Source of the DNA: Sphingobium ummariense RL-3
GTDB lineage: Bacteria > Pseudomonadota > Alphaproteobacteria > Sphingomonadales > Sphingomonadaceae
Reading direction: 5' to 3'
Assembly: GCF_000447205.1 (NCBI RefSeq)
Contig: NZ_AUWY01000019.1
Span: 110,440 to 164,043, forward strand
Length of the DNA: 53,604 bases
Part shown: positions 11,811-20,536 of the stretch, piece after piece
How the letters are laid out: the number at the start of each line of letters is the position of its first letter
Position numbering within the stretch: position 1 is the stretch's first letter
Position numbers and translations under genes: made by a program
The notes under the pieces: generated by a model
What the model was told of the DNA's origin: nothing
What the model saw: only the letters and a program-made list of their open reading frames with translations
The model's database searches: none

Positions 11811-12773
11811 ATGCGTCACGTATTTTCCGCGGTTTCCGCTCTGGCATTGGGGATGCCGGCGGTCCTGGCGGTGGCAGTTCCTGCCGCCGCGCAGAATGTT
11901 CCGATCGATACGCGGGTGGATCGGCTTGAAAAGGAAATGCGCGCCGTGCAGCGGAAGGTGTTTCCGGCCGGCGCCCCGATCGAGGCGGAGGTGACACGCC
12001 CCGCGGCACCGGCCGTGGTGCCCGGATCGCCCGCATCGACCCCGCTCGCTGATCTGACCGCCCGCGTCGGCGCGCTGGAATCGCAGCTCGCCTCGATGAC
12101 CGGGCAGGTCGAGGAGAACAGCTACAAACTCCGGCAACTGGAAGAGGCGTTCAACCGCTACAAGGCGGAGACGGACAGCCGTCTGTCCCAGCAGCAGGCG
12201 CAAGTGCAGCCGCAGGAACCGCCGGCCGTTCGACCCACGGTGTCTGCACCCATAGCGGCGACCGATCCCGCTTCGGCGAAGCCTGCGCCCGCGCGCCCTG
12301 CAGCGGCCAAGCCCGCCCCGGCGCCTGCCGCCAGCGAGGCGCGCAAGGCAGCCGTCGCGGCGATCGAGAAGCCCGATACGGGCGACGCGGCTAACGATGC
12401 CTACACCTATGGCTTCCGCCTGTGGGACGCGAAATTCTATCCCGAAGCGCAGGCGCAGCTGAAGGCGACGGTCGACCAGTACGGCAGCAGCTCGGTGGCA
12501 AGCCGCGCGCAGAATCTGCTGGGCCGTGCCTATCTGGACGAGGGCAAGCCGGCGCTGGCGTCCGTCGCCTTTTACGAGAATTATCAGAAACGCCCGCGCG
12601 GCGACCGCGCGGCCGACAGCCTCGCCTGGCTCGGCGAGGCCCTGATCCAGCTCAAGAAGCCGGCCGACGCCTGCAAGGTCTATGCGGAACTGGAGCAGGT
12701 CTATGGCGAAAGCCTGTCCGCCAGCCTGCGCACCATGATGGACAAGGGCAAGGCCAAAGCCCAGTGTAGCTGA
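11811..12773 (+). CDS. CpoB/YbgF-like periplasmic coiled-coil/TPR protein
   Basis: The 320-residue product starts with a Sec signal peptide ending at PAAAQ (~28). Coiled-coil segments lie at ~30-60 and ~85-130 (TARVGALESQLASM, SYKLRQLEEAFNRYK), followed by an Ala/Pro linker. The C-terminal ~130 residues carry TPR repeats (DAYTYGFRLWDAKFYPEAQ). This is the layout of CpoB (YbgF), which coordinates outer-membrane constriction with peptidoglycan synthesis beside Tol-Pal. In this genome it is coupled to tilS rather than to tol-pal: its TGA overlaps the tilS ATG in TGATG. The assignment rests on architecture. Confidence 0.82.
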   Translation: MRHVFSAVSALALGMPAVLAVAVPAAAQNVPIDTRVDRLEKEMRAVQRKVFPAGAPIEAEVTRPAAPAVVPGSPASTPLADLTARVGALESQLASMTGQVEENSYKLRQLEEAFNRYKAETDSRLSQQQAQVQPQEPPAVRPTVSAPIAATDPASAKPAPARPAAAKPAPAPAASEARKAAVAAIEKPDTGDAANDAYTYGFRLWDAKFYPEAQAQLKATVDQYGSSSVASRAQNLLGRAYLDEGKPALASVAFYENYQKRPRGDRAADSLAWLGEALIQLKKPADACKVYAELEQVYGESLSASLRTMMDKGKAKAQCS

Positions 12774-13735
12774 TGCCTGCCGCGGGCACGCGGGAGGGTG
12801 ACGCCAACGGGCTTCTGGCTCTCTTCGTCCGGGCGACTGGAGAGCTGGTGGGCAAAGGCGAAGGCCGCTTCGGCATCGCCGTGTCAGGCGGGCCCGACAG
12901 CATGGCACTGCTGGACCTTGCTGCGCGCGGTTTCCCGGGACGGGTCGCGGCCGCCACTATGGACCATGGGCTTAGGACGGAATCGGCCAGCGAGGCCGCG
13001 ATGGTGGCGCATTGGTGCGAAGCGCGGGACATCGCGCATGCGATTCTGCGCCCTTCCCTTCCACCGGAGGGCAATGTCCACGCCTGGGCGAGAGAGCAGC
13101 GCTATGCGGCGCTGGAGGCCTGGCGGCAGGCGGAGGGGCTGGACTGGCTGATGACCGCCCATCATGCCGACGATCAAGCGGAAACGCTGCTGATGCGGCT
13201 CAACCGCGGCTCGGGGGTTGGTGGGTTGGCCGGCGTCCGGGCAAGGGCCGGATGCGTCATCCGCCCGCTGCTGGACATGCGTAAGGCGGACCTTCTAGCC
13301 TATGCGCGGGCGCGTGAATTACCCTTTGCCCTCGACCCGTCCAATGCCGACACGCGGTTCGACCGGACGCGGATGCGGAGCGCTCTGGCAGAGGCGGGCT
13401 GGCTCGACGTCCGCGCAGCAGGCAGGAGTGCGGCTGCATTGGCAGCGGCCGAAGAAGCGCTCCAGTGGATGGTTGGCGACCTTGCGGCGGCGCATGTCCG
13501 GCAAAGCGGCGAGGCATGGCTGCTCGATCGCACAGACCTGCCCCGCGAGCTGCTGCGACGCCTGCTGCTGCACATGCTGGCGCAGGCCGACCCCGGCGCA
13601 TCCGCGCCCCGCGGCGAAACGCTGGATCGGGCAATCGCCCTGGCCCAGGCGGGACGCCAGACGAGCCTCGGCCGATGGCTGCTGAAGGGTGGCACTTGCT
13701 GGACCATGGAAGCCGCTCCACTCAGGCGACATTGA
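12773..13735 (+). CDS. tilS: tRNA(Ile)-lysidine synthase
   Basis: TilS converts C34 of the CAU-anticodon tRNA-Ile to lysidine using ATP and lysine, allowing AUA decoding. The ATP-pyrophosphatase P-loop SGGPDS is at residues 38-43. The family signatures MDHGLR (~63-68), HHADDQAETLLMRL (~123-136) and RGSGVGGLAG follow. At 320 residues it lacks most of the C-terminal substrate domains of the 432-residue E. coli enzyme, as is common in alphaproteobacteria. It overlaps the upstream cpoB-like stop by one base, implying translational coupling. A run of seven T at 13789-13795 follows but no strong stem precedes it. Confidence 0.95.
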   Translation: MPAAGTREGDANGLLALFVRATGELVGKGEGRFGIAVSGGPDSMALLDLAARGFPGRVAAATMDHGLRTESASEAAMVAHWCEARDIAHAILRPSLPPEGNVHAWAREQRYAALEAWRQAEGLDWLMTAHHADDQAETLLMRLNRGSGVGGLAGVRARAGCVIRPLLDMRKADLLAYARARELPFALDPSNADTRFDRTRMRSALAEAGWLDVRAAGRSAAALAAAEEALQWMVGDLAAAHVRQSGEAWLLDRTDLPRELLRRLLLHMLAQADPGASAPRGETLDRAIALAQAGRQTSLGRWLLKGGTCWTMEAAPLRRH

Positions 13736-13866
13736 AGTCGTTTCGGAAAGGTTCCACGGATCATCGCGGTCCTTCCACAGCTGATCGCTTTTTTTGGCCC
13801 TGATGACCTTTCCTTAAAGGCTCGTCCGTCTATTCTGCCGACAACTCCGGACAGGAACTTCACACG

Positions 13867-14055
13867 ATGATGGAATTTGCGGCGCTGACCTATGGTCTGC
13901 TGGCCAGTGTCATTCTCTCCGCGGCCAATCGCAACCGCAAGCTTGCCAAGCCGCATCCGCCGATGCTGCTCTACACCGGCTATCTGCTATGCGGCCTTTC
14001 GGCGGGCATCGCGCTGGCGCTCGCCTATGTCGCCTTCTCGCTGATGGGCAGCTGA
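13867..14055 (+). CDS. Small two-helix membrane protein, function unknown
   Basis: The 62-residue frame begins ATGATG after an AGGAAC element and encodes two hydrophobic stretches, ~3-20 and ~35-58 (MLLYTGYLLCGLSAGIALAL), joined by a basic loop NRNRKLAKP. Codon composition matches its neighbours and the space between tilS and ftsH is otherwise empty. I do not recognise the family. It could be a small regulator or partner of FtsH, but only proximity (60 bases) suggests it. Confidence 0.65.
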   Translation: MMEFAALTYGLLASVILSAANRNRKLAKPHPPMLLYTGYLLCGLSAGIALALAYVAFSLMGS

Positions 14056-14115
14056 CGTAGCGCCAGCTTGCGCTTTTCCGGCAGCATCCTATCTTGCCGG
14101 GTGAAAGAGAGTGAC

Positions 14116-16062
14116 ATGAACGACGACAAGGAACCGCAGGGCAACCCCTGGATCAAGAGCGCGATGATTTGGGCAGGCGTCATCATCGCCCTGCTTCTCT
14201 TCGTGTCCATGTTCGACCGCCCGGCCACGACCGCCGGATCGGCCATCGCCTATTCCGAGTTCCGCTCGAAGGTGCAGGAGGGCCAGGTCAAGGACGTGGC
14301 GATCGCGCCCGACCGGATTTCCGGCACCCTGTCCAGCGGGCAGAAGTTCAGCACGATCCCCGTCAACGATCCGGGCCTCACTGGCCTGCTCGACGACTAT
14401 AACGTCAAATATTCCGGCCAGCCCGAGGAGCAGCCGAGCTTCTGGATGATCCTCATCTATCAGTCGCTGCCGTTCCTCCTGATCCTTGGCATTGCCTTCT
14501 TCGTGCTGCGCCAGATGCAGAAGGGCGGCGGCGCGGGCGGCGCGATGGGCTTCGGCAAGTCCAAGGCGAAGCTGCTGACCGAAAAGCACGGCAAGGTGAC
14601 CTTCGACGATGTCGCCGGAATCGACGAGGCGCGCGAGGAGCTCCAGGAAATCGTCGAGTTCCTGAAGGACCCGAGCAAGTTCGCGCGGCTGGGCGGCAAG
14701 ATTCCCAAGGGCGCGCTGCTGGTCGGTTCGCCCGGCACCGGCAAGACGCTGCTCGCCCGCGCCATTGCGGGTGAGGCGGGCGTGCCCTTCTTCACCATTT
14801 CCGGCTCCGACTTCGTCGAGATGTTCGTCGGCGTGGGTGCCAGCCGTGTGCGCGACATGTTCGAGCAGGCGAAGAAGAACGCCCCCTGCATCGTCTTCAT
14901 CGACGAGATCGACGCGGTCGGCCGCCATCGCGGCGCGGGCCTGGGCAACGGCAATGACGAGCGCGAGCAGACGCTGAACCAGCTGCTGGTCGAGATGGAC
15001 GGATTCGAGGCCAATGAGGGCATCATCATCGTCGCGGCCACCAACCGCCCCGACGTGCTGGACCCCGCTTTGCTGCGCCCAGGCCGCTTCGACCGGCAGG
15101 TCGTGGTGCCGCGCCCCGACATCGAGGGCCGGGAGAAGATCCTCGCCGTTCACATGAAGAAGGTGCCGCTGGCGCCGGACGTCAACCCCCGCACCATCGC
15201 GCGCGGCACGCCGGGTTTCTCCGGCGCGGACCTCGCCAACCTCGTCAACGAAGCGGCGCTGATGGCAGCGCGCCGGGGCAAGCGCCTCGTCGCCATGGAC
15301 GAGTTCGAGGCGGCGAAGGACAAGGTCATGATGGGCAGCGAGCGCCGCTCCATGGTCATGACCGACGACGAAAAGAAGATGACCGCCTATCATGAGGCCG
15401 GCCACGCCATCGTCGCGGTTCACGAACCAGCGTCCGATCCGATCCACAAGGCGACGATCATCCCGCGCGGCCGGGCGCTGGGCATGGTGATGCGCCTGCC
15501 GGAGCGTGACAGCTACAGCTATCACCGTGACAAGATGCACGCCAACATGGCCGTCGCCATGGGCGGGCGCGTCGCCGAAGAGATCATCTTCGGCTATGAC
15601 AAGGTGTCGAGCGGCGCATCGGGCGACATCCAGTACGCCACCCGCCTGGCGCGTGACATGGTTACCCAGTGGGGCATGTCCGACAAGCTCGGTCCACTGC
15701 AATATGAGGAGCAGCAGGGCGAAACCTTCCTCGGCTATTCGCAGAGCCAGCGCGTCCACATGTCGGATGAGACGGCCAAGCTTATCGACAAGGAAATCCG
15801 CGGTCTGGTCGAGCAGGGCTATGCCCGGGCGCAGGACGTGCTGAAGGGCCATGAAGACCAGTTGCACCTGCTCGCCAATGCGCTGCTCGAATATGAGACG
15901 CTGAGCGGCGAGGAAATCAAGACGCTGCTCGACAAGGGCGAGATCACCCGCGACGACGGCACGACGATCAAGCCCTCGACGATCCCGGCCGCGGGTTCCT
16001 CAATCCCCAAGACGCGCAAGCGTACCGGCCCCTTTGGCGAACCCCGGCCGGCTGGCGCCTGA
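14116..16062 (+). CDS. ftsH: ATP-dependent zinc metalloprotease FtsH
   Basis: FtsH is a hexameric inner-membrane AAA+ protease that extracts and degrades membrane and short-lived cytoplasmic proteins. Taking ATG at 14116, after GAAAGAGAG, gives 648 residues, the normal length. The frame is open 48 bases further upstream, but that start lacks the family N-terminus. Membrane helices lie at ~13-32 and ~112-132. Walker A GSPGTGKT is at 204-211, Walker B FIDEID at 261-266, the second region of homology [18 protein letters not shown] at ~310-327, and the zinc site HEAGH at 426-430. A strong hairpin follows the stop. Confidence 0.97.
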   Translation: MNDDKEPQGNPWIKSAMIWAGVIIALLLFVSMFDRPATTAGSAIAYSEFRSKVQEGQVKDVAIAPDRISGTLSSGQKFSTIPVNDPGLTGLLDDYNVKYSGQPEEQPSFWMILIYQSLPFLLILGIAFFVLRQMQKGGGAGGAMGFGKSKAKLLTEKHGKVTFDDVAGIDEAREELQEIVEFLKDPSKFARLGGKIPKGALLVGSPGTGKTLLARAIAGEAGVPFFTISGSDFVEMFVGVGASRVRDMFEQAKKNAPCIVFIDEIDAVGRHRGAGLGNGNDEREQTLNQLLVEMDGFEANEGIIIVAATNRPDVLDPALLRPGRFDRQVVVPRPDIEGREKILAVHMKKVPLAPDVNPRTIARGTPGFSGADLANLVNEAALMAARRGKRLVAMDEFEAAKDKVMMGSERRSMVMTDDEKKMTAYHEAGHAIVAVHEPASDPIHKATIIPRGRALGMVMRLPERDSYSYHRDKMHANMAVAMGGRVAEEIIFGYDKVSSGASGDIQYATRLARDMVTQWGMSDKLGPLQYEEQQGETFLGYSQSQRVHMSDETAKLIDKEIRGLVEQGYARAQDVLKGHEDQLHLLANALLEYETLSGEEIKTLLDKGEITRDDGTTIKPSTIPAAGSSIPKTRKRTGPFGEPRPAGA

Positions 16063-16085
16063 TCGCGGCACGCACACGTGAAATG

Positions 16086-16116
16086 GAGGGGCGCGACAAT
16101 CGGTCGCGCCCCTCTT
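16086..16116 (+). terminator. Terminator after ftsH
   Basis: GAGGGGCGCGAC and GTCGCGCCCCTC form a perfect 12-bp stem around AATCG, followed by TTCGT. It sits between the convergent ftsH and VOC genes and could serve both. The T-tract is short. Confidence 0.7.
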
Positions 16117-16174
16117 CGTATGAATCCAAAGGTAGCGGAGGGGACAAGCCCTCCCGGTGCCGTGGCCGGCTCGC

Positions 16175-16672
16175 CTATTCCACCTTTCCCTCGAAAGCGG
16201 CGCGGAGAGCCGCAATGTCGAGCCGCTGCATCTGCAACATGGCCGCCGACATACGGGTGATACCGGCGGCATTGCCGCTCTTCTGCAGGGCAATCAGTTC
16301 CTCGGGCACCAGCTGCCAGGACAGGCCGAACCGGTCCTTGAGCCAGCCGCAAGGTCCCGGCGCGCCACCGTCGGCGGTAAGGGCGTCGTAACGCCGGTCG
16401 AGTTCCGACTGATCCTTGCAGGTGACGGAGATCGACACAGCCTCCGTGAAGGGAAACATCGGACCGCCGTTGAGGCCCTGGAATCGCTGCCCCATCAGGG
16501 TGAATTCCACCAGCATGGGATATCCACCCGGAAAGGGAGAGGGAAAAGGCGAATCCTGCGGATAGGGCGTGATGCTGTCGATCGAACCTTCACCCAGGGC
16601 AGAGATGTAGAATTGCGCCGCCTCTTCGGCCTGGCCGTCGAACCATAGGCAGGTGGCGATGGGGGTGGTCAT
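16175..16672 (-). CDS. PhnB-like VOC-fold protein
   Basis: The 165-residue protein starts MTTPIATCLWFDGQAEEAAQFY, the typical opening of the 3-demethylubiquinone-9 methyltransferase-named (PhnB/VOC) family. It ends with the conserved WQLVPEEL segment and a helical tail. The family name is historical; members are not proven ubiquinone methyltransferases and often lack metal ligands. ATG at 16672 was preferred over an in-frame extension of ~68 residues with no family similarity. It is the last of four leftward genes (three VOC, one DUF1428) and is 32 bases from its upstream neighbour, suggesting an operon. Confidence 0.85.
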   Translation of the reverse strand: MTTPIATCLWFDGQAEEAAQFYISALGEGSIDSITPYPQDSPFPSPFPGGYPMLVEFTLMGQRFQGLNGGPMFPFTEAVSISVTCKDQSELDRRYDALTADGGAPGPCGWLKDRFGLSWQLVPEELIALQKSGNAAGITRMSAAMLQMQRLDIAALRAAFEGKVE

Positions 16673-16704
16673 GATCCTTCTCCTCGATGGGAGCCGCGCG
16701 ACGA

Positions 16705-17502
16705 TCAGACGCCGCGCATGCCCACCAGCGCGAACATCGCGCCCTGGGGGTCCGTGGCCTGGATGATCCAGGCGCCGCCCGGCACCTCCATCGGGCCGTT
16801 GAGCAGCGTGCCGCCACCCGCCTTCACCCGCTCCAGCGCGGCGTCGATGTCGTCGACGACGAAATAGAACAGCCACAGAGGAGCCGGCATTTCCTTCGGG
16901 ATCGGCATGATGCCGCCGGTCATCGCCTGGAAATCCGCGCCGCCGGTCTGCGAAATGAGCTGATAGCTGCCCATTTCGCCCATATCCATGGCGTCACCGG
17001 TGCTCCAGCCGAACTGGCCGGTGTAGAAGGCGAGGTCAGCAGCGAAGTCCCCGCTGTAGAGCTCATGCCAGCCGACATGACCGGTCGCCATCGGCGGGGC
17101 TGCCTCCATCCCTTCCGGGCTGGAGCCCTTCAGCAGCATGAAGGTCGCGCCGCCGGGATCGCCGACGACGGCGAAGCGGCCGACCCCCGGTATGTCCGCC
17201 GGTGGCCGCTTCACGCTGCCGCCAGCCGCGGTCAGGCGCGCGGCGTCGGCATCGACGTCGGCCGATCCGACATAGCCGCCCCACCAGGGCGTCATGCCGC
17301 AATCCTTCGCTTCGTCCGGGATCGCCATGATCCCGCCGAGCTGGCCGGCGCTGCCCGAGACGACATGATAGACATGTCCCTGCTGCGCATCGCCGAAAGG
17401 TGTGGTCGTCCAGCCGACGACATCGCCATAGAAGGCGATCGCCGCCTCCGGATCGCTGGTCATCAACTCATACCAGAAGAATTTTCCGTTGAAGTCGGTC
17501 AT
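16705..17502 (-). CDS. Two-domain VOC-family protein
   Basis: The 265-residue product consists of two consecutive VOC (glyoxalase/bleomycin-resistance-like) modules. The first, ~5-125, begins NGKFFWYELMTSDPEAAIAFY; the second, ~133-260, begins GHVGWHELYSGDFAADLAFY. Such fused modules form one metal- or ligand-binding cavity. ATG at 17502 has AGGAG at the right distance. The enzymatic activity, if any, is unknown; CFP-30B-like hydroxylase naming in databases is not evidence. It lies in the VOC/DUF1428 gene group. Confidence 0.85.
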   Translation of the reverse strand: MTDFNGKFFWYELMTSDPEAAIAFYGDVVGWTTTPFGDAQQGHVYHVVSGSAGQLGGIMAIPDEAKDCGMTPWWGGYVGSADVDADAARLTAAGGSVKRPPADIPGVGRFAVVGDPGGATFMLLKGSSPEGMEAAPPMATGHVGWHELYSGDFAADLAFYTGQFGWSTGDAMDMGEMGSYQLISQTGGADFQAMTGGIMPIPKEMPAPLWLFYFVVDDIDAALERVKAGGGTLLNGPMEVPGGAWIIQATDPQGAMFALVGMRGV

Positions 17503-17595
17503 GCCGATAACTCCTGTGAATGCCGTTCGACGGCTCCGCGCGCCAGCGGATGGCGCGCGGAGGACGGCGGGGAACCGCAACGCTGGCGGTGGATG

Positions 17596-17955
17596 TCAGG
17601 CCTTGCGCTCGACGACCGGCGAGAAGCCGCCATAGATCATGCGCGCGCCGGAGAAGGGCATTTCTTCCCCCTCCATCTTCAGGCGCTCGTCGCTCATGAT
17701 CTTCGCATTGCCGGCGTCGCGCACCTCCTTGGAGGGCCAGACGACCCAGGAGAAGACGACCTCCTCCCCTTCCTCGGCGATCACCGCGGTGCGGAAATCA
17801 TTGGTCTTGCCTGGGGCGATGTCATCGCCCCAGCACTCCATGTAATGGAGCGCGCCATATTCCATCCAGATCGGCGCCGCCTTCTCCGCCAGCGCGATAT
17901 AGGCGTCCTTCTTCTCCTTGGGCACCGGCACCAGGAAACCGTCGACATAGGTCAT
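17596..17955 (-). CDS. DUF1428-family protein
   Basis: A 119-residue protein opening MTYVDGFLVPVPKEKKDAY and containing ALHYMECWGDD and FSWVVWPSKEVRDAGN, hallmarks of DUF1428, a ferredoxin-like dimeric alpha-beta-barrel family of unknown function. AAGGAGAG stands before the ATG. It is encoded 33 bases downstream of a VOC gene and 93 bases upstream of the next one. DUF1428 genes often lie beside VOC genes, so a shared detoxification-type role is plausible but unproven. Confidence 0.88.
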   Translation of the reverse strand: MTYVDGFLVPVPKEKKDAYIALAEKAAPIWMEYGALHYMECWGDDIAPGKTNDFRTAVIAEEGEEVVFSWVVWPSKEVRDAGNAKIMSDERLKMEGEEMPFSGARMIYGGFSPVVERKA

Positions 17956-17988
17956 TGCATCTCTCCTTGGGCTCGCTGTTCCAACAGG

Positions 17989-18429
17989 TCAGGCGATAGC
18001 GGGCTCTTCCTGACCGGCACCGGGCATGGCTTCCATGTCCATCCAGGCGACTTCCCAGATATGGCCGTCCGGATCGGCGAAGTTGCGGCCATACATGAAG
18101 CCGTGGTCCTGTACAGGATTGGGCTGGGTGCCCCCGGCCGCCAGCGCCTTGTCGGCGATCTCGTCGACCTCCGCCCGGCTTCCGGCGGACAGCGCCAGCA
18201 ACATCTGGGCGGTTTCCCCCGCGTCGGGAATCCGGCGCGGCGTAAAGCCGGCGAAGCGCGCATGCGTCAACAGCATCACATGGATCGCTTCCGAGAAGCT
18301 CAGCATCTGCGCCTGCTCGTCGGCGAAATTGTCGTTCCGCACCGCACCCACCGCCTCGTAGAAGGCGATGGAAGCCGGCAGGTCCGTCACCGGCAGGTTC
18401 ACGAAGATCATTTTTGGGGCCAAGGCCAT
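17989..18429 (-). CDS. VOC-family glyoxalase-like protein
   Basis: The protein (146 residues) begins MALAPKMIFVNLPVTDLPASIAFY and ends with the metal-ligand-type strand DPDGHIWEVAWMD, where His and Glu are typical VOC ligands. The frame also offers GTG six bases upstream, but GGGAGAG sits correctly for the ATG at 18429. It is the first gene of the leftward group and is divergent from the HxlR-type regulator at 18563. The 133 bases between them should hold a shared control region. Substrate unknown. Confidence 0.87.
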   Translation of the reverse strand: MALAPKMIFVNLPVTDLPASIAFYEAVGAVRNDNFADEQAQMLSFSEAIHVMLLTHARFAGFTPRRIPDAGETAQMLLALSAGSRAEVDEIADKALAAGGTQPNPVQDHGFMYGRNFADPDGHIWEVAWMDMEAMPGAGQEEPAIA

Positions 18430-18562
18430 CGTCACTCTCCCAATTGCAGGTTCGTGTCGCTCCCTACGGCCGTCCTTATGCGACTCAGCGACTTGAACTG
18501 TGTGCCGTCACAGATTATGTTTTGCAACGCCAAAGTTAGAAAAGATAACCAACGACTCCAAA

Positions 18563-19237
18563 ATGAAGAAAAGAGCCTATCAGGACGGCTGCGCGGTCGC
18601 CCATGCGCTGGACATCATCGGCGATCGCTGGGCGATGCCGATCATGCGGGAATTGCTGCTTGGGCCCAAGCGCTTCACCGATCTGCGGGCCAGCCTGCCC
18701 GGAATCAGCGCCAATGTGCTGACGCAGCGGCTGGAGGAGTTGGAGGCAGCGAGCGTGCTGGTCCGGCGCCGCCTGCCCCCGCCGGCCGCCAGCCAGGTCT
18801 ATGCCCTGACCGACTGGGGCCGCGAGTCGGAAATCCTGTTCCAGGTGCTGGGTCGATGGGCGTGCCGGTCGCCGACGATGCAGCCTGGTATGCCGATGAG
18901 CAGCGCGTCGGTGATCCTGTCGATGCGCACGATGATCGACCGGGGGCGGATCGGCGACATGAACGGCGTGATCGCCATGTATTTCGGCGAAGAGGCGTTC
19001 CGCGCCGTGGTGCGAGGCGGCGACTTCATGGTCGTGCGCGAGGATGCCGCCGATGCCGATGCGACGCTGACGGGCGACCAGAATGCGCTGGCCGCGGTGA
19101 TCTATGGCGGCGCCCGCTTCGAGGATGTCGAGGACGCATTGAAGGTCGAGGGGGACCGGAGGCTGGCGGAACGGTTCGTCCGCCTGTTCCCCCTGCCCCC
19201 CAAGGCGCCCTCTACCGTCAGTGCTGCTGCCGATTGA
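18563..19237 (+). CDS. HxlR-family transcriptional regulator with C-terminal SCP2-like domain
   Basis: The N-terminal ~105 residues form an HxlR winged helix: MKKRAYQDGCAVAHALDIIGDRW, with the family's N-terminal cysteine at residue 10 and RELLLGPKRFTDLRASLPGIS. The C-terminal ~95 residues (from ~125) resemble an SCP2/sterol-carrier fold (VVRGGDFMVVREDAADADATLTG), a known ligand-binding extension of some HxlR proteins. ATG at 18563 was chosen because similarity begins there. Divergence from the VOC/DUF1428 genes suggests it controls them. Its end overlaps the convergent SDR gene by 20 bases. Confidence 0.87.
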   Translation: MKKRAYQDGCAVAHALDIIGDRWAMPIMRELLLGPKRFTDLRASLPGISANVLTQRLEELEAASVLVRRRLPPPAASQVYALTDWGRESEILFQVLGRWACRSPTMQPGMPMSSASVILSMRTMIDRGRIGDMNGVIAMYFGEEAFRAVVRGGDFMVVREDAADADATLTGDQNALAAVIYGGARFEDVEDALKVEGDRRLAERFVRLFPLPPKAPSTVSAAAD

Positions 19238-19961
19238 GCCCCGCAAACACCTGATCGAACGTGCCCTGCCGCTCGGCATAGCGCAGGAAGCCGACCCGCT
19301 CGACGCAGATTTCCGGGGGCGTGGGCTGCTGCCGCAACAGGCCCATCATTTCCGCGATGAACGCGTCAAGCGGCATCATCATCGGGTTTTCGGCATGGCC
19401 GGGCATCAGGTCGGTCTGGACGCCGGGCGGCACGATCTCGATCACCTCGACCGCGCTGTCCCGAAGCTGTTCGCGCAGGGACAGGGTCCAGCTGTGGATC
19501 GCCGCCTTGGTCGCGCCATAGGTCGGCGTTGCTGCCAGAGGCACGAAGGCGAGGCCGGACGAAACGGTGAGGATCGCCGCCGAGGGCCGCGTCAGGAAAT
19601 GCGGCAGCAGGGCGTGGGTGAGGCGGATGGGACCCAGCAGGTTGGTGGCGATCGTCGCCTCCGCCGTGGCTAGGTCGATGCGGTCCTCCGCGACCATAAT
19701 GCCCGCATTGTGGATCACTGCATCGAGCGTCGGGAAGTCGGTGATGAGCTGCGACGCGAACGCGGCGATGGCAGCGGGATCCTCCATGTCGACGGTCCGG
19801 GTCGCCATGCCGGGATGATCGGCCGCGACGGCGTCCAGCGCCGCCTGCCGACGGCCGGCGATGATGACCTGGTTGCCGGCCTGGTGGAATTCATGGGCCA
19901 GCGCAGCGCCGATGCCGGTTCCGCCGCCGGTGATGAGGATGGTGTTGCCGCTCTGCTGCAT
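19218..19961 (-). CDS. Short-chain dehydrogenase/reductase
   Basis: The 247-residue protein has the NAD(P)-binding TGGGTGIG at 11-18, HNAG at ~84-87 (usually NNAG), the catalytic Ser at ~134, and Tyr148-x-x-x-Lys152 in TYGATKAA. It resembles DltE/YdfG-like SDRs. ATG at 19961 follows AAAGGAC. It is divergent from the second HxlR regulator (start 20069), whose likely target it is. The substrate cannot be told from sequence. Confidence 0.9.
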   Translation of the reverse strand: MQQSGNTILITGGGTGIGAALAHEFHQAGNQVIIAGRRQAALDAVAADHPGMATRTVDMEDPAAIAAFASQLITDFPTLDAVIHNAGIMVAEDRIDLATAEATIATNLLGPIRLTHALLPHFLTRPSAAILTVSSGLAFVPLAATPTYGATKAAIHSWTLSLREQLRDSAVEVIEIVPPGVQTDLMPGHAENPMMMPLDAFIAEMMGLLRQQPTPPEICVERVGFLRYAERQGTFDQVFAGLNRQQH

Positions 19962-20068
19962 GGGATGTCCTTTCCTGGTCAAGCGTGGTGCTTGACCGGC
20001 AAGATAATTCCATGCTCTCTTTTGGAAAGAAGGCACCAGAAAGTGCTATAGACACCGAAAGGTAAGAA

Positions 20069-20500
20069 ATGGAAAATCAAGGACAGAGAGGCTTTTCAAA
20101 AGCGGAAATTCCCGATCCCAAGGCTTGGTTGGACGGTACGCCGCCCGCAGAGTCTGACCCGCGAGTCGAACGACTCGTCAACGAACTGATCGGCCGGGTG
20201 GCGGACAAGTGGACGATGCTGATCCTGGAACTGCTGGAGGAGAAGGGCACGCTGCGCTTCACTGAAATCGGCCGGCAGGTGGAGGGCATCAGCCAGAAGA
20301 TGCTGACCCAGACGCTGCGCCAGATGGAGCGAGACGGGCTGGCGACGCGCACCGTGCATCCGGTGGTGCCGCCGCGCGTCGACTATGCGCTCACCCCGCT
20401 GGGCAACAGCCTGAGCGCCGCCTTCTGCGGCGTATGGATCTGGGCCGAACGCCATCTGGCTGCCGTGGAGGAAGCCCGCGCCCGGTTCGACGCGCTCTAG
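20069..20500 (+). CDS. HxlR-family transcriptional regulator
   Basis: A 143-residue winged-helix protein with the HxlR core LVNELIGRVADKWTMLILELL and LRFTEIGRQVEGISQKMLTQTLRQMERDGL. It lacks the N-terminal cysteine seen in redox-sensing HxlR proteins, so small-molecule or constitutive control is more likely. It is divergent from the SDR gene with 107 bases between starts and probably regulates it and itself. Confidence 0.9.
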   Translation: MENQGQRGFSKAEIPDPKAWLDGTPPAESDPRVERLVNELIGRVADKWTMLILELLEEKGTLRFTEIGRQVEGISQKMLTQTLRQMERDGLATRTVHPVVPPRVDYALTPLGNSLSAAFCGVWIWAERHLAAVEEARARFDAL

Positions 20501-20536
20501 CGAACCTTCTCCCGATCCCGGAGGAAGCAGCCCGAA

